Notes: a model not told the origin generated them from the sequence alone. Counted from the stretch's first letter, positions 31,067-41,722 are shown. The stretch is 64,000 bases of DNA from Nocardioides sp. AX2bis (GCF_902506435.1 NZ_LR733215.1:514154-578153); one strand, 5' to 3'. Numbers and translations are program-made.

Positions 31067-31213
31067 TCAGTTGGTCCGCGTGTTGCGCGACCGGCTGCGG
31101 CGGTTGCGACGACGGCGACGCCGGCGGCGGCCGTCCCGGCTGCCGGTGTCGGTGTTGTCGCCGCGGGCGGCGACGGCGGGGGTGAGGGCGGTGAAGATGC
31201 CGGACCTGGCCAT
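31067..31213 (-). CDS. arginine-rich small basic protein, copy 2
   Basis: 48 residues from ATG 31213, with an AAGGAGA site upstream. The protein is identical to copy 1, which starts 269 bp further along. In the arginine tract the codons differ between copies, so the protein sequence has been kept while the DNA drifted, which argues that both are translated. The 120 bp between the two genes carries no other feature except a ribosome-binding site for copy 1. Both copies run away from the divergent furA promoter and end at the hairpin terminator near 30740. Confidence 0.68.
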   Translation of the reverse strand: MARSGIFTALTPAVAARGDNTDTGSRDGRRRRRRRRNRRSRSRNTRTN

Positions 31214-31361
31214 CGGGTTCTCCTTCGGTGGGTGTGTCCCCGGTGTCCGGGGCTGATGTCGAGAACTCTGACGGGGCTCGGTGAGGTGACCGTGAGATGT
31301 CGGTGAGGGATTCCTCATCGACGCCCACCGATGTCCTCCGGAGGCCCGCCACCCCGTTGTC

Positions 31362-31396
31362 TTGACTCATTCCAGAAAAGCGGGCAGGGTCGAGGG
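31362..31396 (+). promoter_or_regulatory. furA promoter with FurA-type operator, leaderless
   Basis: A -35 TTGACT (31362-31367), a 17-base spacer and a -10 CAGGGT (31385-31390) lie exactly 6 bases before the furA GTG. The stretch TTGACTCATTCCAGAAAAG matches from memory the operator in front of furA-katG in mycobacteria, so FurA should repress its own operon. Confidence 0.75.
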
Positions 31397-34116
<2,720 letters not shown>

Positions 34117-34130
34117 CGCTCCCGTGACGC

Positions 34131-34170
34131 ACGAAGCCCGGTCGCCCCGAGAGGGGCGGCCGGGCTTCGT
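34131..34170. terminator. bidirectional hairpin terminator after katG
   Basis: ACGAAGCCCGGTCGCCCC (34131-34148) pairs with GGGGCGGCCGGGCTTCGT (34153-34170) around a GAGA tetraloop, with a single mismatch over 18 bp. It separates katG from the convergent cysteine-tailed gene and would serve both. Confidence 0.88.
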
Positions 34171-34188
34171 CGTACGCGGGGGCCGGCG

Positions 34189-34593
34189 TCAGCAGCAGCA
34201 GGCCGCCGCGCGGGAGGCGGTCGGTGCGGCGACAGCGACCGCGGTGGTCTGCGTGGCGTGGTGGGGGTCCGGCGCGCCGGCGACCAGCACGTGGGCCTGG
34301 GGCGCGTCGGCGTGCGGCCCGCGGACGCACCGCAGCGACCCCGAGCGGTGCTCGCAGCGCTCCTCGTCGTGGCCGGCGACCTCGATGCTGCCGATCCGGA
34401 ACGGGGCGGGGGCCGTACGCAGGGTGCGGCGGGTGCTCAGCGACGTCACCGACCGGCCGGGGCGCCGGCGGGGGACGGCGGGCTCGAGGTGGGTCACGGT
34501 CTTGACGACGGCGGGCTGGACGGGCCGGGCGGGCATGGCGGGCGGTGTGGCGATCACGGGGGCCTCCGGGAGGGGGTCGGGGTGGTCGGCCAC
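34189..34593 (-). CDS. hypothetical protein with CxH and triple-cysteine tail
   Basis: 134 residues from GTG 34593, with a GGAG site 5 bases upstream. The first half is proline-rich and without signal peptide (PLPEAPVIATPPAMPARPV). The second half contains RCEHRSGSLRCVRGPHADAPQAHV, a spaced Cys-His-Cys-His pattern like the metal-binding knuckles seen in many actinobacterial small proteins. It ends in three cysteines (AAACCC). It is convergent with katG across the shared terminator. The function is not recognised; metal or redox binding is suggested by the residues. The frame is compact, but support is only compositional. Confidence 0.5.
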   Translation of the reverse strand: MADHPDPLPEAPVIATPPAMPARPVQPAVVKTVTHLEPAVPRRRPGRSVTSLSTRRTLRTAPAPFRIGSIEVAGHDEERCEHRSGSLRCVRGPHADAPQAHVLVAGAPDPHHATQTTAVAVAAPTASRAAACCC

Positions 34594-34723
34594 CGGTGCT
34601 CCGTCGGCCTGTCAGGGGGTGCAACAACGCGGGGGCCCCGGACACTCCCGCCGGAGGGGTGACTTCTACCGTCATGGGTCAGCGGCCGCAGCCGGCCGCG
34701 CCACCGACCAGGAGGGACAGACC

Positions 34724-35551
34724 ATGACCACGTGGTTCATCACCGGATGCTCGACCGGGCTCGGGCGGGCCTTCGCCCTCGAGGCCCTCGACCGCGGCCA
34801 CCAGGTCGTCGTCACCGCCCGTGACGCGTCCTCGGTCCAGGACCTGGCCGACGCCCACCCCGACCGGGCGCTCGCGGTGGCGCTCGACGTCACCGACGAC
34901 GCCCAGGTGGCCACGGCCGTCGCCGCCGCCGAGGAGCGCTTCGGGGGTGTCGACGTGCTGGTCAACAACGCCGGGTACGGCTACCGCTCCGCCCTCGAGG
35001 AGGGCGACCACGACGACGTGCTGCGCCTCTTCGACACCCACGTCCACGGCACCGTGCGCCTGACGAAGGCGGTCCTGCCGGGGATGCGCGCCCGGCGCTC
35101 GGGCACGGTGGTCAACCTCTCCTCGATCGGGGCGCGGATCTGCCCGGAGGGCTCCGGCTACTACGCCGCGGTCAAGGCCGCCGTCGAGGCGCTGACGCTC
35201 TCGCTGCGCAAGGAGGTGGCCCCGCTCGGGATCACCGCCATGGCCGTCGAGCCCGGAGCCTTCCGGACCGACTTCTCCGGTCGCTCGCTGACGCAGTCGG
35301 CCGTCCCGATCGACGACTACGCCGACACCGCGGGCCGGCGCCGGCGGGAGAACGACGCGACCGACGGCACCCAGCCCGGTGACCCCGCGAAGGCGGCGAC
35401 CGCCCTGGTCGACGTCGTGGAGTCGGGGCGGGCGCCGTACCTGCTCGTGCTCGGCAACGACGCCTCCGACGGCATCCGCGGGGCGCTGGGCGCGCTGCGC
35501 GAGGACCTCGACGCCTGGGAGGACGTCAGCCGGAGCACCGACTTCAGCTGA
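34724..35551 (+). CDS. short-chain dehydrogenase/reductase
   Basis: 275 residues from ATG 34724, with GGAGG 8 bases upstream. The Rossmann nucleotide site is ITGCSTGLGRAFA, the NNAG motif is present (VLVNNAGYGYRS), and the catalytic set is Ser in NLSSIGAR with Y-x3-K in GYYAAVKAAVE. It belongs to the classical SDR group of about 270 residues often annotated as oxidoreductase of retinol or ketone type. The substrate cannot be assigned. The 3' end overlaps the convergent RidA-like gene by 8 bp. Confidence 0.9.
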   Translation: MTTWFITGCSTGLGRAFALEALDRGHQVVVTARDASSVQDLADAHPDRALAVALDVTDDAQVATAVAAAEERFGGVDVLVNNAGYGYRSALEEGDHDDVLRLFDTHVHGTVRLTKAVLPGMRARRSGTVVNLSSIGARICPEGSGYYAAVKAAVEALTLSLRKEVAPLGITAMAVEPGAFRTDFSGRSLTQSAVPIDDYADTAGRRRRENDATDGTQPGDPAKAATALVDVVESGRAPYLLVLGNDASDGIRGALGALREDLDAWEDVSRSTDFS

Positions 35552-36287
35552 ACGGGTCCTCGGCCACGGCCCGGATCTCGACCAGGGTGCCCGGGACGAC
35601 CAGCTCGGCGATCCCGATCGCCGACCACGCGGGGTACGGCGCGGGCACGTGCTCGTCCTTGACCGCGGCGAACGCGAGGAAGTGCTCGCGCAGCCCGACG
35701 TGGTAGGTCGTCAGCTCGACCAGGTCGGCGGTCGTCGCGCCGGCGGTGGCCAGGACCGCCTCGAGGTGCGCGAACGCCTGGTGGAACTGGGTCGCCGGGT
35801 CGGGGTCGACCGTGCCGTCGGCGCGCACGCCCGTGACGCCGGAGCAGAGCAGCAGCCCGCGGCTGCGCACGACGTGGCGGAAGCGCCAGCGCACGGCGGG
35901 GTCCTCGGGGTCGTCCACGAGGGGGTCCTGCGCTCCCGTGGCTGGTCGCTCCGACCGCACCCAGAGGCAGGCGACCACGTCGTCGGTCTCCGGGGCGACG
36001 AAGAGCACGTAGTGGCGGCCCGCCGTGTGGTCGGTGACCTCGGCGAGGCGGAGCTCCGGGTGACCGCAGGTCGCGAGGTCGTCGACGGTGCGGTCGAACC
36101 CGGCGTGCTCGAGGCCGACGGCGACCACGTGCGCCGCGCGGCGCCGGTAGATCGTGAGCAGGTTCGCCGTGGTCGCCCGTCCCGGGAACGTCTCGGGGCG
36201 GGAGCCGCGGCCGATCGCGTCGGCGCAGTCGTGCGAGGCCTCGTCGGGCCGTACGCGCAGCGTCGTCTGCAGCCGGTCGAGGTCCAT
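35544..36287 (-). CDS. RidA/YjgF-family protein with unknown N-terminal domain
   Basis: 247 residues from ATG 36287, with a CAGCAT hexamer 6 bases upstream. The C-terminal 120 residues are a RidA fold: GLLLCSGVTGV, FHQAFAHLEAVLATAGATTADLVELTTY and SAIGIAELVVPGTLVEIRAVA. RidA proteins hydrolyse reactive enamines and imines. The usual arginine of the deaminase site is not evident: the segment near the end reads TLVEIRAVA, whose arginine could serve. The N-terminal 115 residues (starting MDLDRLQTTLRVRPDE) have no recognised relatives and may give substrate or partner specificity. Frame read-through upstream is not used. Confidence 0.78.
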   Translation of the reverse strand: MDLDRLQTTLRVRPDEASHDCADAIGRGSRPETFPGRATTANLLTIYRRRAAHVVAVGLEHAGFDRTVDDLATCGHPELRLAEVTDHTAGRHYVLFVAPETDDVVACLWVRSERPATGAQDPLVDDPEDPAVRWRFRHVVRSRGLLLCSGVTGVRADGTVDPDPATQFHQAFAHLEAVLATAGATTADLVELTTYHVGLREHFLAFAAVKDEHVPAPYPAWSAIGIAELVVPGTLVEIRAVAEDPFS

Positions 36288-36356
36288 GCCCCGATGCTGG
36301 CACCCAGCTGGTGCGTTCCGGACCACCGCCCGCCGGCGGCGTCTAGCCTGCGGGAC

Positions 36357-36980
36357 GTGCTGCTCCACCTCGCCGTCGTCCCGCCCCCCGCCCTGGTCGA
36401 CGAGGCCTCGGCCCTGCTGCGGGACCTCCGGGCCCCGGCCCCGGCTCGTGGCGGTGGGGTCGGGCGCCTGCTCGGGCGATCCCGCACCACGCCCGCCGGG
36501 CCGGCGCCCCTCGACCTCCTCGACCCGGACCTGGTCCTGCTGCCCGTGACCCCCCTGGGCAACCTCACCCCGCGCGACGCCCGGCGCCTGGCCGCGGCGG
36601 TCACGGCGGCCCTCGCGCCCCTGCCCAGGCCGGTGGTGCGCACGCACGGCGGGGTCGCCCTCGAGCCGATCGGCGACGACCGTGTCCAGGTCCGCCTGGT
36701 CGGCGACGAGGCGGGGCTGCGGACGGTGGTCTCGGCGACGCTCGGCGCGATCGAGCAGGTCGGGATCTTCTGCGACCGCCGGGTGTTCCGTCCGCTGCTC
36801 CCGCTGGCACGGGTCAACGAGGCGACCACCGAGGCCGACCTGGAGGCGGCGCTGGCCGCGTTGGACGGGCCCGAGGGGCGGCCGTGGGCCGTCGACCACG
36901 TCGCGCTGCTCCAACGCCCCGCCGACGCGCGGACGCAGCCCTCGCGGGTGGTCGAGCGGATCCCGGTCGGGGCCCCGTAG
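36357..36980 (+). CDS. degenerate 2H phosphoesterase-like protein
   Basis: 207 residues from GTG 36357, with a TAGCCT hexamer 7 bases upstream. The fold follows the 2'-5' RNA ligase/2H phosphoesterase pattern: a first strand-turn at LVLLPVTPLGNLTP where the family has H-x-T-x-x-x-LG, and a second at FRPLLPLARV where the family has RPHxTLAR. Both catalytic histidines are thus replaced (by P or L). A hydrolytic role is unlikely; RNA or nucleotide binding is possible. This assignment is by motif layout only and should be treated with caution. Compare the intact relative at 60610-61161. Confidence 0.6.
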   Translation: MLLHLAVVPPPALVDEASALLRDLRAPAPARGGGVGRLLGRSRTTPAGPAPLDLLDPDLVLLPVTPLGNLTPRDARRLAAAVTAALAPLPRPVVRTHGGVALEPIGDDRVQVRLVGDEAGLRTVVSATLGAIEQVGIFCDRRVFRPLLPLARVNEATTEADLEAALAALDGPEGRPWAVDHVALLQRPADARTQPSRVVERIPVGAP

Positions 36981-37038
36981 ACCGAGACCCCCGCGGGGCG
37001 CTCGGGAAGAAATGGGCCGTGATGTTGTTCAATCTTGC

Positions 37039-38055
37039 ATGAAGAAGGTCGGTTTCCTGTCCTTCGGGCACTGGACCCCCTCGCCGCAGTCGCAGACGCG
37101 CTCGGCCTCCGACGTGCTGCTGCAGTCGATCGACCTCGCGGTCGCGGCGGAGGAGCTCGGGGCGGACGGGGCCTACTACCGCGTGCACCACTTCGCGAAC
37201 CAGCTGGCCTCGCCCTTCCCGCTGCTGGCCGCGGTCGGGGCGCGCACGAGCCGGATCGAGATCGGCACCGGCGTGATCGACATGCGCTACGAAAACCCGC
37301 TCTACATGGCCGAGGACGCCGGCTCCGCCGACCTCATCTCCGGCGGCAGGCTCCAGCTCGGCATCAGCCGCGGGTCACCGGAGCAGGTCGTCGACGGCTA
37401 CCGCTACTTCGGGTACGCCCCCGGCGAGGGCCAGGACGCCTCCGACATGGCCCGCCAGCACACCCAGGTGCTGCTCGAGGTGCTCCAGGGCCAGGGGTTC
37501 GCCGAGCCCAACCCGCGCCCGATGTTCCCCAACCCCCCGGGCCTGCTGCGCATCGAGCCGCACAGCCCCGGTCTGCGGGACCGGATCTGGTGGGGCGCCG
37601 GCACGCGCGCCACCGCCGAGTGGACCGCGGAGCAGGGCATGAACCTGATGAGCTCCACCCTCCTCAGCGAGGACACCGGGGTGCCGTTCCACCAGCTGCA
37701 GGCCGAGCAGGTCGAGCGGTACCGCAAGGCGTGGGCCGACGCCGGGCACCAGCGCGACGGTCGCGTCTCGGTCAGCCGGAGCATCTTCCCGGTCGTCAAC
37801 GACCTCGACCGCGCGTACTTCGGGGCCGCCGGCGGCCAGGACCAGGTCGGCTACCTCGACGGCGGCAAGGCGCGCTTCGGCAAGACGTACGCCGGTGAGC
37901 TCGAGCCGCTGATCAGGGACCTGGCCGAGGACGAGGCCATCGCGGCGGCGGACACGCTGCTGCTGACGATCCCCAACCAGCTCGGGGTCGACTACTGCGC
38001 CCACGTGCTCGACGTCGTCGTGAACCAGGTCGCCCCGGAGCTCGGCTGGCGCTGA
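37039..38055 (+). CDS. LLM-class flavin-dependent oxidoreductase
   Basis: 338 residues from ATG 37039. Luciferase-like monooxygenase features: KKVGFLSFGHWTP at the start, ELGADGAYYRVHHFANQLASPFPLLAAVGARTSRIEIGTGVIDMRYENPLYMAEDAGSAD, which are the usual flavin-binding beta strands, and LQLGISRGSP. Members use FMN or F420. The RVHHFA segment and NPLYMAEDAG match a subgroup of monooxygenases common in actinobacteria, but the substrate is unknown. No ribosome-binding site is visible before the ATG, so the start may be leaderless (CAATCT upstream). It stands alone between the phosphoesterase-like and NUDIX-like genes. Confidence 0.9.
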   Translation: MKKVGFLSFGHWTPSPQSQTRSASDVLLQSIDLAVAAEELGADGAYYRVHHFANQLASPFPLLAAVGARTSRIEIGTGVIDMRYENPLYMAEDAGSADLISGGRLQLGISRGSPEQVVDGYRYFGYAPGEGQDASDMARQHTQVLLEVLQGQGFAEPNPRPMFPNPPGLLRIEPHSPGLRDRIWWGAGTRATAEWTAEQGMNLMSSTLLSEDTGVPFHQLQAEQVERYRKAWADAGHQRDGRVSVSRSIFPVVNDLDRAYFGAAGGQDQVGYLDGGKARFGKTYAGELEPLIRDLAEDEAIAAADTLLLTIPNQLGVDYCAHVLDVVVNQVAPELGWR

Positions 38056-38097
38056 CCCCCGGCTCGTGGGTCGGGCCCCGTCCGGTAGACAACACCC

Positions 38098-38631
38098 ATG
38101 AGCGACCTGTTCACCGAGTCCAGCAGCCAGTGGCTGAGCCGCGACGAGCTGGAGGCGGCCCGCGAGCGCCTGCCGATGCTCTACGTCGACGCGGTGCCGG
38201 TCCGGGTCGACGAGACCGGCACGGTCACCGCCTTCGGCCTGCTGCTGCGCGTCAGCGGCGACGGCGAGATCAGCCGGGCGCTGATCTCCGGCCGGGTGCT
38301 CTACCAGGAGCGGGTGCGCACGGCGCTGCTGCGGCACCTCGAGAAGGACCTCGGCCCGCTCGCGCTGCCCAAGCTGCCCGCGCACCCGCAGCCGTTCACC
38401 GTCGCGGAGTACTTCCCGATCCGGGGCGTCACCCCCTTCCACGACGCGCGCCAGCACGCCGTCTCGCTGGCCTACGTCGTGCCGGTCGAGGGCGACTGCC
38501 ACCCCCAGCAGGACGCGCTCGAGCTGGCCTGGTTCACCCCCGAGCAGGCCGCCGACCCCGAGGTGCAGCAGGCGATGGCCGGCGGCCAGGGCACGCTGCT
38601 CCGCCAGGCCCTGGCGGTCTGCGGCTTCTAG
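38098..38631 (+). CDS. NUDIX-fold protein of the DUF4916 type
   Basis: 177 residues from ATG 38098, with a TAGACA hexamer 6 bases upstream. The protein begins MSDLFTESSSQWLSRDELEAA and has the DUF4916 body: LYVDAVPVRVDETGTVTAFGLLLR, SGRVLYQERVRTALLRHLEKDLG in the place of the Nudix box, and VAEYFPIRGVTPFHDARQHAVSLAYVVPVEGD. The glutamate-rich catalytic helix of true NUDIX hydrolases is reduced, so activity is uncertain. The stop codon lies 2 bp before the first 22-bp repeat of the array at 38634. Confidence 0.85.
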   Translation: MSDLFTESSSQWLSRDELEAARERLPMLYVDAVPVRVDETGTVTAFGLLLRVSGDGEISRALISGRVLYQERVRTALLRHLEKDLGPLALPKLPAHPQPFTVAEYFPIRGVTPFHDARQHAVSLAYVVPVEGDCHPQQDALELAWFTPEQAADPEVQQAMAGGQGTLLRQALAVCGF

Positions 38632-38633
38632 CC

Positions 38634-38715
38634 GAGATGACGCTTGCGGACAGCCCAGATGACGCTCGCGGACACCCGAGATGACGCTCGCGGACACCCG
38701 AGATGACGGTTCCGG
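38634..38715 (+). repeat. 22-bp tandem repeat array, left flank of the dehydrogenase gene
   Basis: Four units start at 38634, 38656, 38678 and 38700, exactly 22 bp apart. The unit is GAGATGACGCTCGCGG plus ACACCC, with a C in place of the first G in unit 2; the last unit reads GAGATGACGGTTCCGG. Its reverse complement forms the array at 39950-40009, so the gene between is bracketed by inverted arrays. No coding content. Confidence 0.88.
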
Positions 38716-38766
38716 CGCGTGGCATGCTCCGGCCATGGCTGATCCGCTGACGTCCGTCGCCCGCGC

Positions 38767-39921
38767 ATGAGGGCGGTCTCCTGCGCCCACGGCGACCTGG
38801 AGGTCGTCGACCTCCCCGACCCCCGCCCGGCCGCCGGCCAGGTCGTGCTCGCGGTCAGCCGCTGCGGGATCTGCGGCTCCGACCTCCACGCCAAGGACCA
38901 CGCCGACGAGCTCGACGAGGTCATGGTCGAGGTGGGGTACGACGCCTCGATCCGCTCGGACCGCCCCACCGTGCTCGGCCACGAGATCTGCGGCGAGGTC
39001 GTCGAGCGCGGCCGCGGCGTGCCGCGCGAGCTGCGTCCGGGCACGCTCGCGGTGACCTTCCCGCTGGTCCGCGCGGCGGGCGCGGTCCACCTGACCGGTC
39101 TCTCCCCGCAGGCACCGGGCGGGTACGCCGAGCAGGTGCTGGCGCAGGGGTCGATGACCCTCGCGGTGCCGAACGGGCTCGCCCCGGAGGTGGCCGTGCT
39201 CACCGAGCCGATGGCCGTGGGCCTCCACGCAGTGCGCAAGGCCGACGTCGGACGCCGCGACGTCGCGGTCGTCCTGGGCTGCGGCCCGGTGGGCCTGGCC
39301 GTGATCTGCCACCTCAAGGCGCGCGGCGTACGACGCGTGGTCGCCTCGGACCCGTCGGCCGCCCGGCGCGCCCTGGCGCTGCGGTGCGGCGCGGACACCG
39401 TCGTCGACCCGCGCGAGGAGTCGCCGTACGACGCCGCCTCGACGCGGCGCACCGTCCGCACGGCGCCGCAGCTGTTCGAGCTGGCGGTCGGGTCGATGGA
39501 CCGGCTGCGCAAGGTGCCGGGGTGGGTGCACCTCTACCGTGCGGCCGAGCGTGCCGGGGCCGTGGACGCGCCGCGCCCGGTCGTCTTCGAGTGCGTCGGC
39601 AACCCCGGGATGATCGACGGCGTGCTGTCGGGCGCGCCGATGGGCACCCGGGTCGTGGTCGTCGGTGTCTGCATGGGCGCGGACCGGATCCGCCCCTCGA
39701 TGGCGGTCAACAAGGAGGTCGAGCTGCGGTTCGTGCTCGGCTACACGCCGCTCGAGCTGCGCGACACGCTGCACCTGCTGGCCGAGGGCGAGGTCGACGC
39801 CTCTCCGCTGGTCACCGGGACGGTCGGGCTCCAGGGCGTGGCCGGGGCGTTCGTGGCCCTCGCCGGGGCCGAGAAGCACGCCAAGGTGCTCGTCGACCCG
39901 TCCTCCGACGCCGTCCTCTGA
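38767..39921 (+). CDS. zinc-dependent medium-chain alcohol dehydrogenase
   Basis: 384 residues from ATG 38767. Catalytic zinc ligands are in VSRCGICGSDLHAKD (Cys) and TVLGHEICGEV (His-Glu), and the nucleotide fold shows VVLGCGPVGLAVICHLKARG. The four-cysteine structural zinc lobe is not present, because after GICGSDLH the sequence continues into an acidic insert rather than the usual cluster. It resembles threonine/sorbitol dehydrogenase-like members that act on diols or alcohols with NAD(P). The gene is enclosed by inverted 22-bp arrays on both sides, which may mark a unit inserted here. Confidence 0.88.
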   Translation: MRAVSCAHGDLEVVDLPDPRPAAGQVVLAVSRCGICGSDLHAKDHADELDEVMVEVGYDASIRSDRPTVLGHEICGEVVERGRGVPRELRPGTLAVTFPLVRAAGAVHLTGLSPQAPGGYAEQVLAQGSMTLAVPNGLAPEVAVLTEPMAVGLHAVRKADVGRRDVAVVLGCGPVGLAVICHLKARGVRRVVASDPSAARRALALRCGADTVVDPREESPYDAASTRRTVRTAPQLFELAVGSMDRLRKVPGWVHLYRAAERAGAVDAPRPVVFECVGNPGMIDGVLSGAPMGTRVVVVGVCMGADRIRPSMAVNKEVELRFVLGYTPLELRDTLHLLAEGEVDASPLVTGTVGLQGVAGAFVALAGAEKHAKVLVDPSSDAVL

Positions 39922-39949
39922 CGCCGGCCCCGCGGCCGGGGGAGTGGCG

Positions 39950-40009
39950 CCGGAACCGTCATCTCGGCGCGCCGCGAGCGTCATCTCGACGCGCCGCGAG
40001 CGTCATCTC
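39950..40009 (-). repeat. 22-bp tandem repeat array, right flank, inverted copy
   Basis: Three units start at 39950, 39972 and 39994, 22 bp apart. The first, CCGGAACCGTCATCTC, is the exact reverse complement of the last unit of the left array (38700-38715); the other two are CCGCGAGCGTCATCTC. The array ends 5 bp before the TAGGGT hexamer that drives the next gene. Confidence 0.88.
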
Positions 40010-40026
40010 GGCCGTAGGGTCCTGGC

Positions 40027-40341
40027 GTGATCCGCAACGTGGTGCTCGTCCGGCTGCCCGACCCCTCCGAGCAGCCCGACCCGGCGGCGCGCGAGCACGC
40101 GCGGGCCGAGCTCGAGGCCGGCCTCGCCGGGATCGCCGCCCTGCGGCTGCCGGGCCAGCTGGACGTGCGGGTCGGGCTGGACGCCGGGCTCCGCGCCGGC
40201 GGGTGGTCCGCGGCCATCACCAGCGACTGGGTGGACGAGGCGGCCTACCGGGCCTACGACGTCGACCCCGAGCACCAGGAGTACCGGGCGCAGATCGTCG
40301 CGGTGTCCACCGACGTGGCCCGGGTGCAGTTCGAGGCCTGA
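40027..40341 (+). CDS. Dabb (stress-responsive A/B barrel) domain protein
   Basis: 104 residues from GTG 40027. A TAGGGT hexamer at 40015-40020 lies 6 bases upstream, so the mRNA is probably leaderless. The protein starts with IRNVVLVRLPDP and shows the alpha-beta barrel pattern of Dabb proteins: RLPGQLDVRVGLDAGL, then WSAAITSDWVDEAAYRAYDVDPEHQEYRAQIVA, including the conserved H of the DPEHQEY segment. These small dimeric proteins bind small molecules or act as cyclases in some pathways. Function here is unknown. It is followed 11 bp later by the permease gene, so the two may be co-transcribed. Confidence 0.85.
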   Translation: MIRNVVLVRLPDPSEQPDPAAREHARAELEAGLAGIAALRLPGQLDVRVGLDAGLRAGGWSAAITSDWVDEAAYRAYDVDPEHQEYRAQIVAVSTDVARVQFEA

Positions 40342-40352
40342 GGAGGGGGACG

Positions 40353-41657
40353 ATGCCACCCATGCGACTGACCTGGACCCTGCACGGCGACGGGCGCTCG
40401 GTGGCCCCCGACGCGATCGTCCGCCCCGGCGAGCGGCTCAGCTGGCCGCTGACGATCGGCCTGGGTGCGCAGCACGTCGTGGCGATGTTCGGCGCGACCT
40501 TCCTGGTCCCCCTGCTGACCGGCTTCCCGCCGACCGCGACGCTGTTCTTCTCCGGCGTCGGCACGATCCTCTTCCTCCTGCTCACGGCGAACCGGCTGCC
40601 GAGCTACCTCGGCTCGTCCTTCGCCTTCATCGCCCCGATCACGGCCGCCAGCAGCGGCGGCGGCCCCGGGGCGGCCCTGTTCGGCGTGCTGGCCACCGGG
40701 CTCCTGCTGGCCGCGGTGGGCGCGCTGGTCCTGGTCACCGGCACCGGCTGGATCGAGGCGCTGATGCCGCCGGTCGTCACCGGCGCGATCGTCGCCCTGA
40801 TCGGGCTGAACCTCGCCGGCGCCGCGACCGCCAACGTCGAGATGGCGCCGCTCACCGCCGTCGTCACGCTGGCCGTGGTGCTGCTGGTCGCGGTGGGCCT
40901 GCGCGGGTTCGCAGCGAGGCTCTCGATCCTGATCGGCGTCGCGGTCGGGTACGCCGTGGCCGCGGTCACCGGCGTCGTCGACCTCGCCCCCGTGGGGGAC
41001 GCCGCCTGGGTCGGCCTGCCCGACTTCACCGCGCCGACCGTGGCGTGGTCGGTGCTGCCGGCCTTCCTGCCGGTGGTGCTGGTCCTGGTCGCCGAGAACG
41101 TCGGCCACGTGCGCACGGTCGCCCACCTCACCGGCGACGAGTCGGTCAACCGGCTCACCGGCCGCGCGCTGCTGGCCGACGGGCTGGCCACCACGCTGGC
41201 CGGGGCCGGCGGCGGGTCGGGCACCACGACGTACGGCGAGAACATCGGCGTGATGGCGGCGACGCGCGTCTACTCGACCGCGGCCTACTGGGTCGCGGGT
41301 GTGACGGCGCTGCTGCTGAGCTTCTCGCCGAAGTTCGGTGCGCTGGTCAACACGATCCCGGCGGGTGTCCTGGGCGGGGTGACCGTCGCGCTGTACGGCC
41401 TGATCGGCGTCATCGGCGTCAAGATCTGGATCGACAACCGGGTCGACTTCTCCCGTCCGGTCAACCAGCTCACCGCCGCCGTCGCCCTCGTGATCGGGAT
41501 CGGCGACCTGACCCTGGGCTTCGGCCTCGGCGGCGAGGACGTCGTGGTCACCGGGATCGCGCTGGGCACCGTTTCCGCGCTGGTCGTCTTCCACCTGATG
41601 ACCGCGGTGGAGCGGGTCCGGGGGACCGCGGGCTCCCGGCCCGGTCGCCACGGGTGA
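40353..41657 (+). CDS. NCS2 nucleobase (uracil/xanthine) permease
   Basis: 434 residues from ATG 40353, with AGGAGG upstream. About fourteen membrane helices. Hallmarks: GLGAQHVVAMFGATFLVPLLTGFPPTATLF, VAENVGHVRTVA and TTTYGENIGVMAATRVYS, the last being the NCS2 signature loop. This combination fits uracil/H+ symporters (UraA type) more than purine transporters, where the QH motif is followed by a different loop. It would bring pyrimidine bases into the cell. The Dabb gene lies 11 bp upstream. Confidence 0.92.
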   Translation: MPPMRLTWTLHGDGRSVAPDAIVRPGERLSWPLTIGLGAQHVVAMFGATFLVPLLTGFPPTATLFFSGVGTILFLLLTANRLPSYLGSSFAFIAPITAASSGGGPGAALFGVLATGLLLAAVGALVLVTGTGWIEALMPPVVTGAIVALIGLNLAGAATANVEMAPLTAVVTLAVVLLVAVGLRGFAARLSILIGVAVGYAVAAVTGVVDLAPVGDAAWVGLPDFTAPTVAWSVLPAFLPVVLVLVAENVGHVRTVAHLTGDESVNRLTGRALLADGLATTLAGAGGGSGTTTYGENIGVMAATRVYSTAAYWVAGVTALLLSFSPKFGALVNTIPAGVLGGVTVALYGLIGVIGVKIWIDNRVDFSRPVNQLTAAVALVIGIGDLTLGFGLGGEDVVVTGIALGTVSALVVFHLMTAVERVRGTAGSRPGRHG

Positions 41658-41710
41658 CCGGGCCGCTGACCTTCCGGTCCCGAGGCCCTGCCGGCCGCCC
41701 GGGGAGCGTC

Positions 41711-41716
41711 TACTGT
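41711..41716 (+). promoter_or_regulatory. -10 hexamer for a leaderless start ahead of the histidine kinase
   Basis: TACTGT at 41711-41716 is followed 6 bases later by GTG 41723, the same spacing as at many starts in this window. It places the transcript start at or next to the leader-peptide GTG. Confidence 0.5.
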
Positions 41717-41722
41717 CGTGTG

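Noticed and set aside
34124..34723. N-terminal extension of the SDR gene at 34724
   Set aside because: The extension crosses the katG terminator and a gene on the other strand; ATG 34724 has a ribosome-binding site and begins directly before the nucleotide-binding motif.
38634..40009. CRISPR-like arrays around the dehydrogenase gene
   Set aside because: The 22-bp units follow each other without variable spacers and the two arrays are inverted relative to one another.
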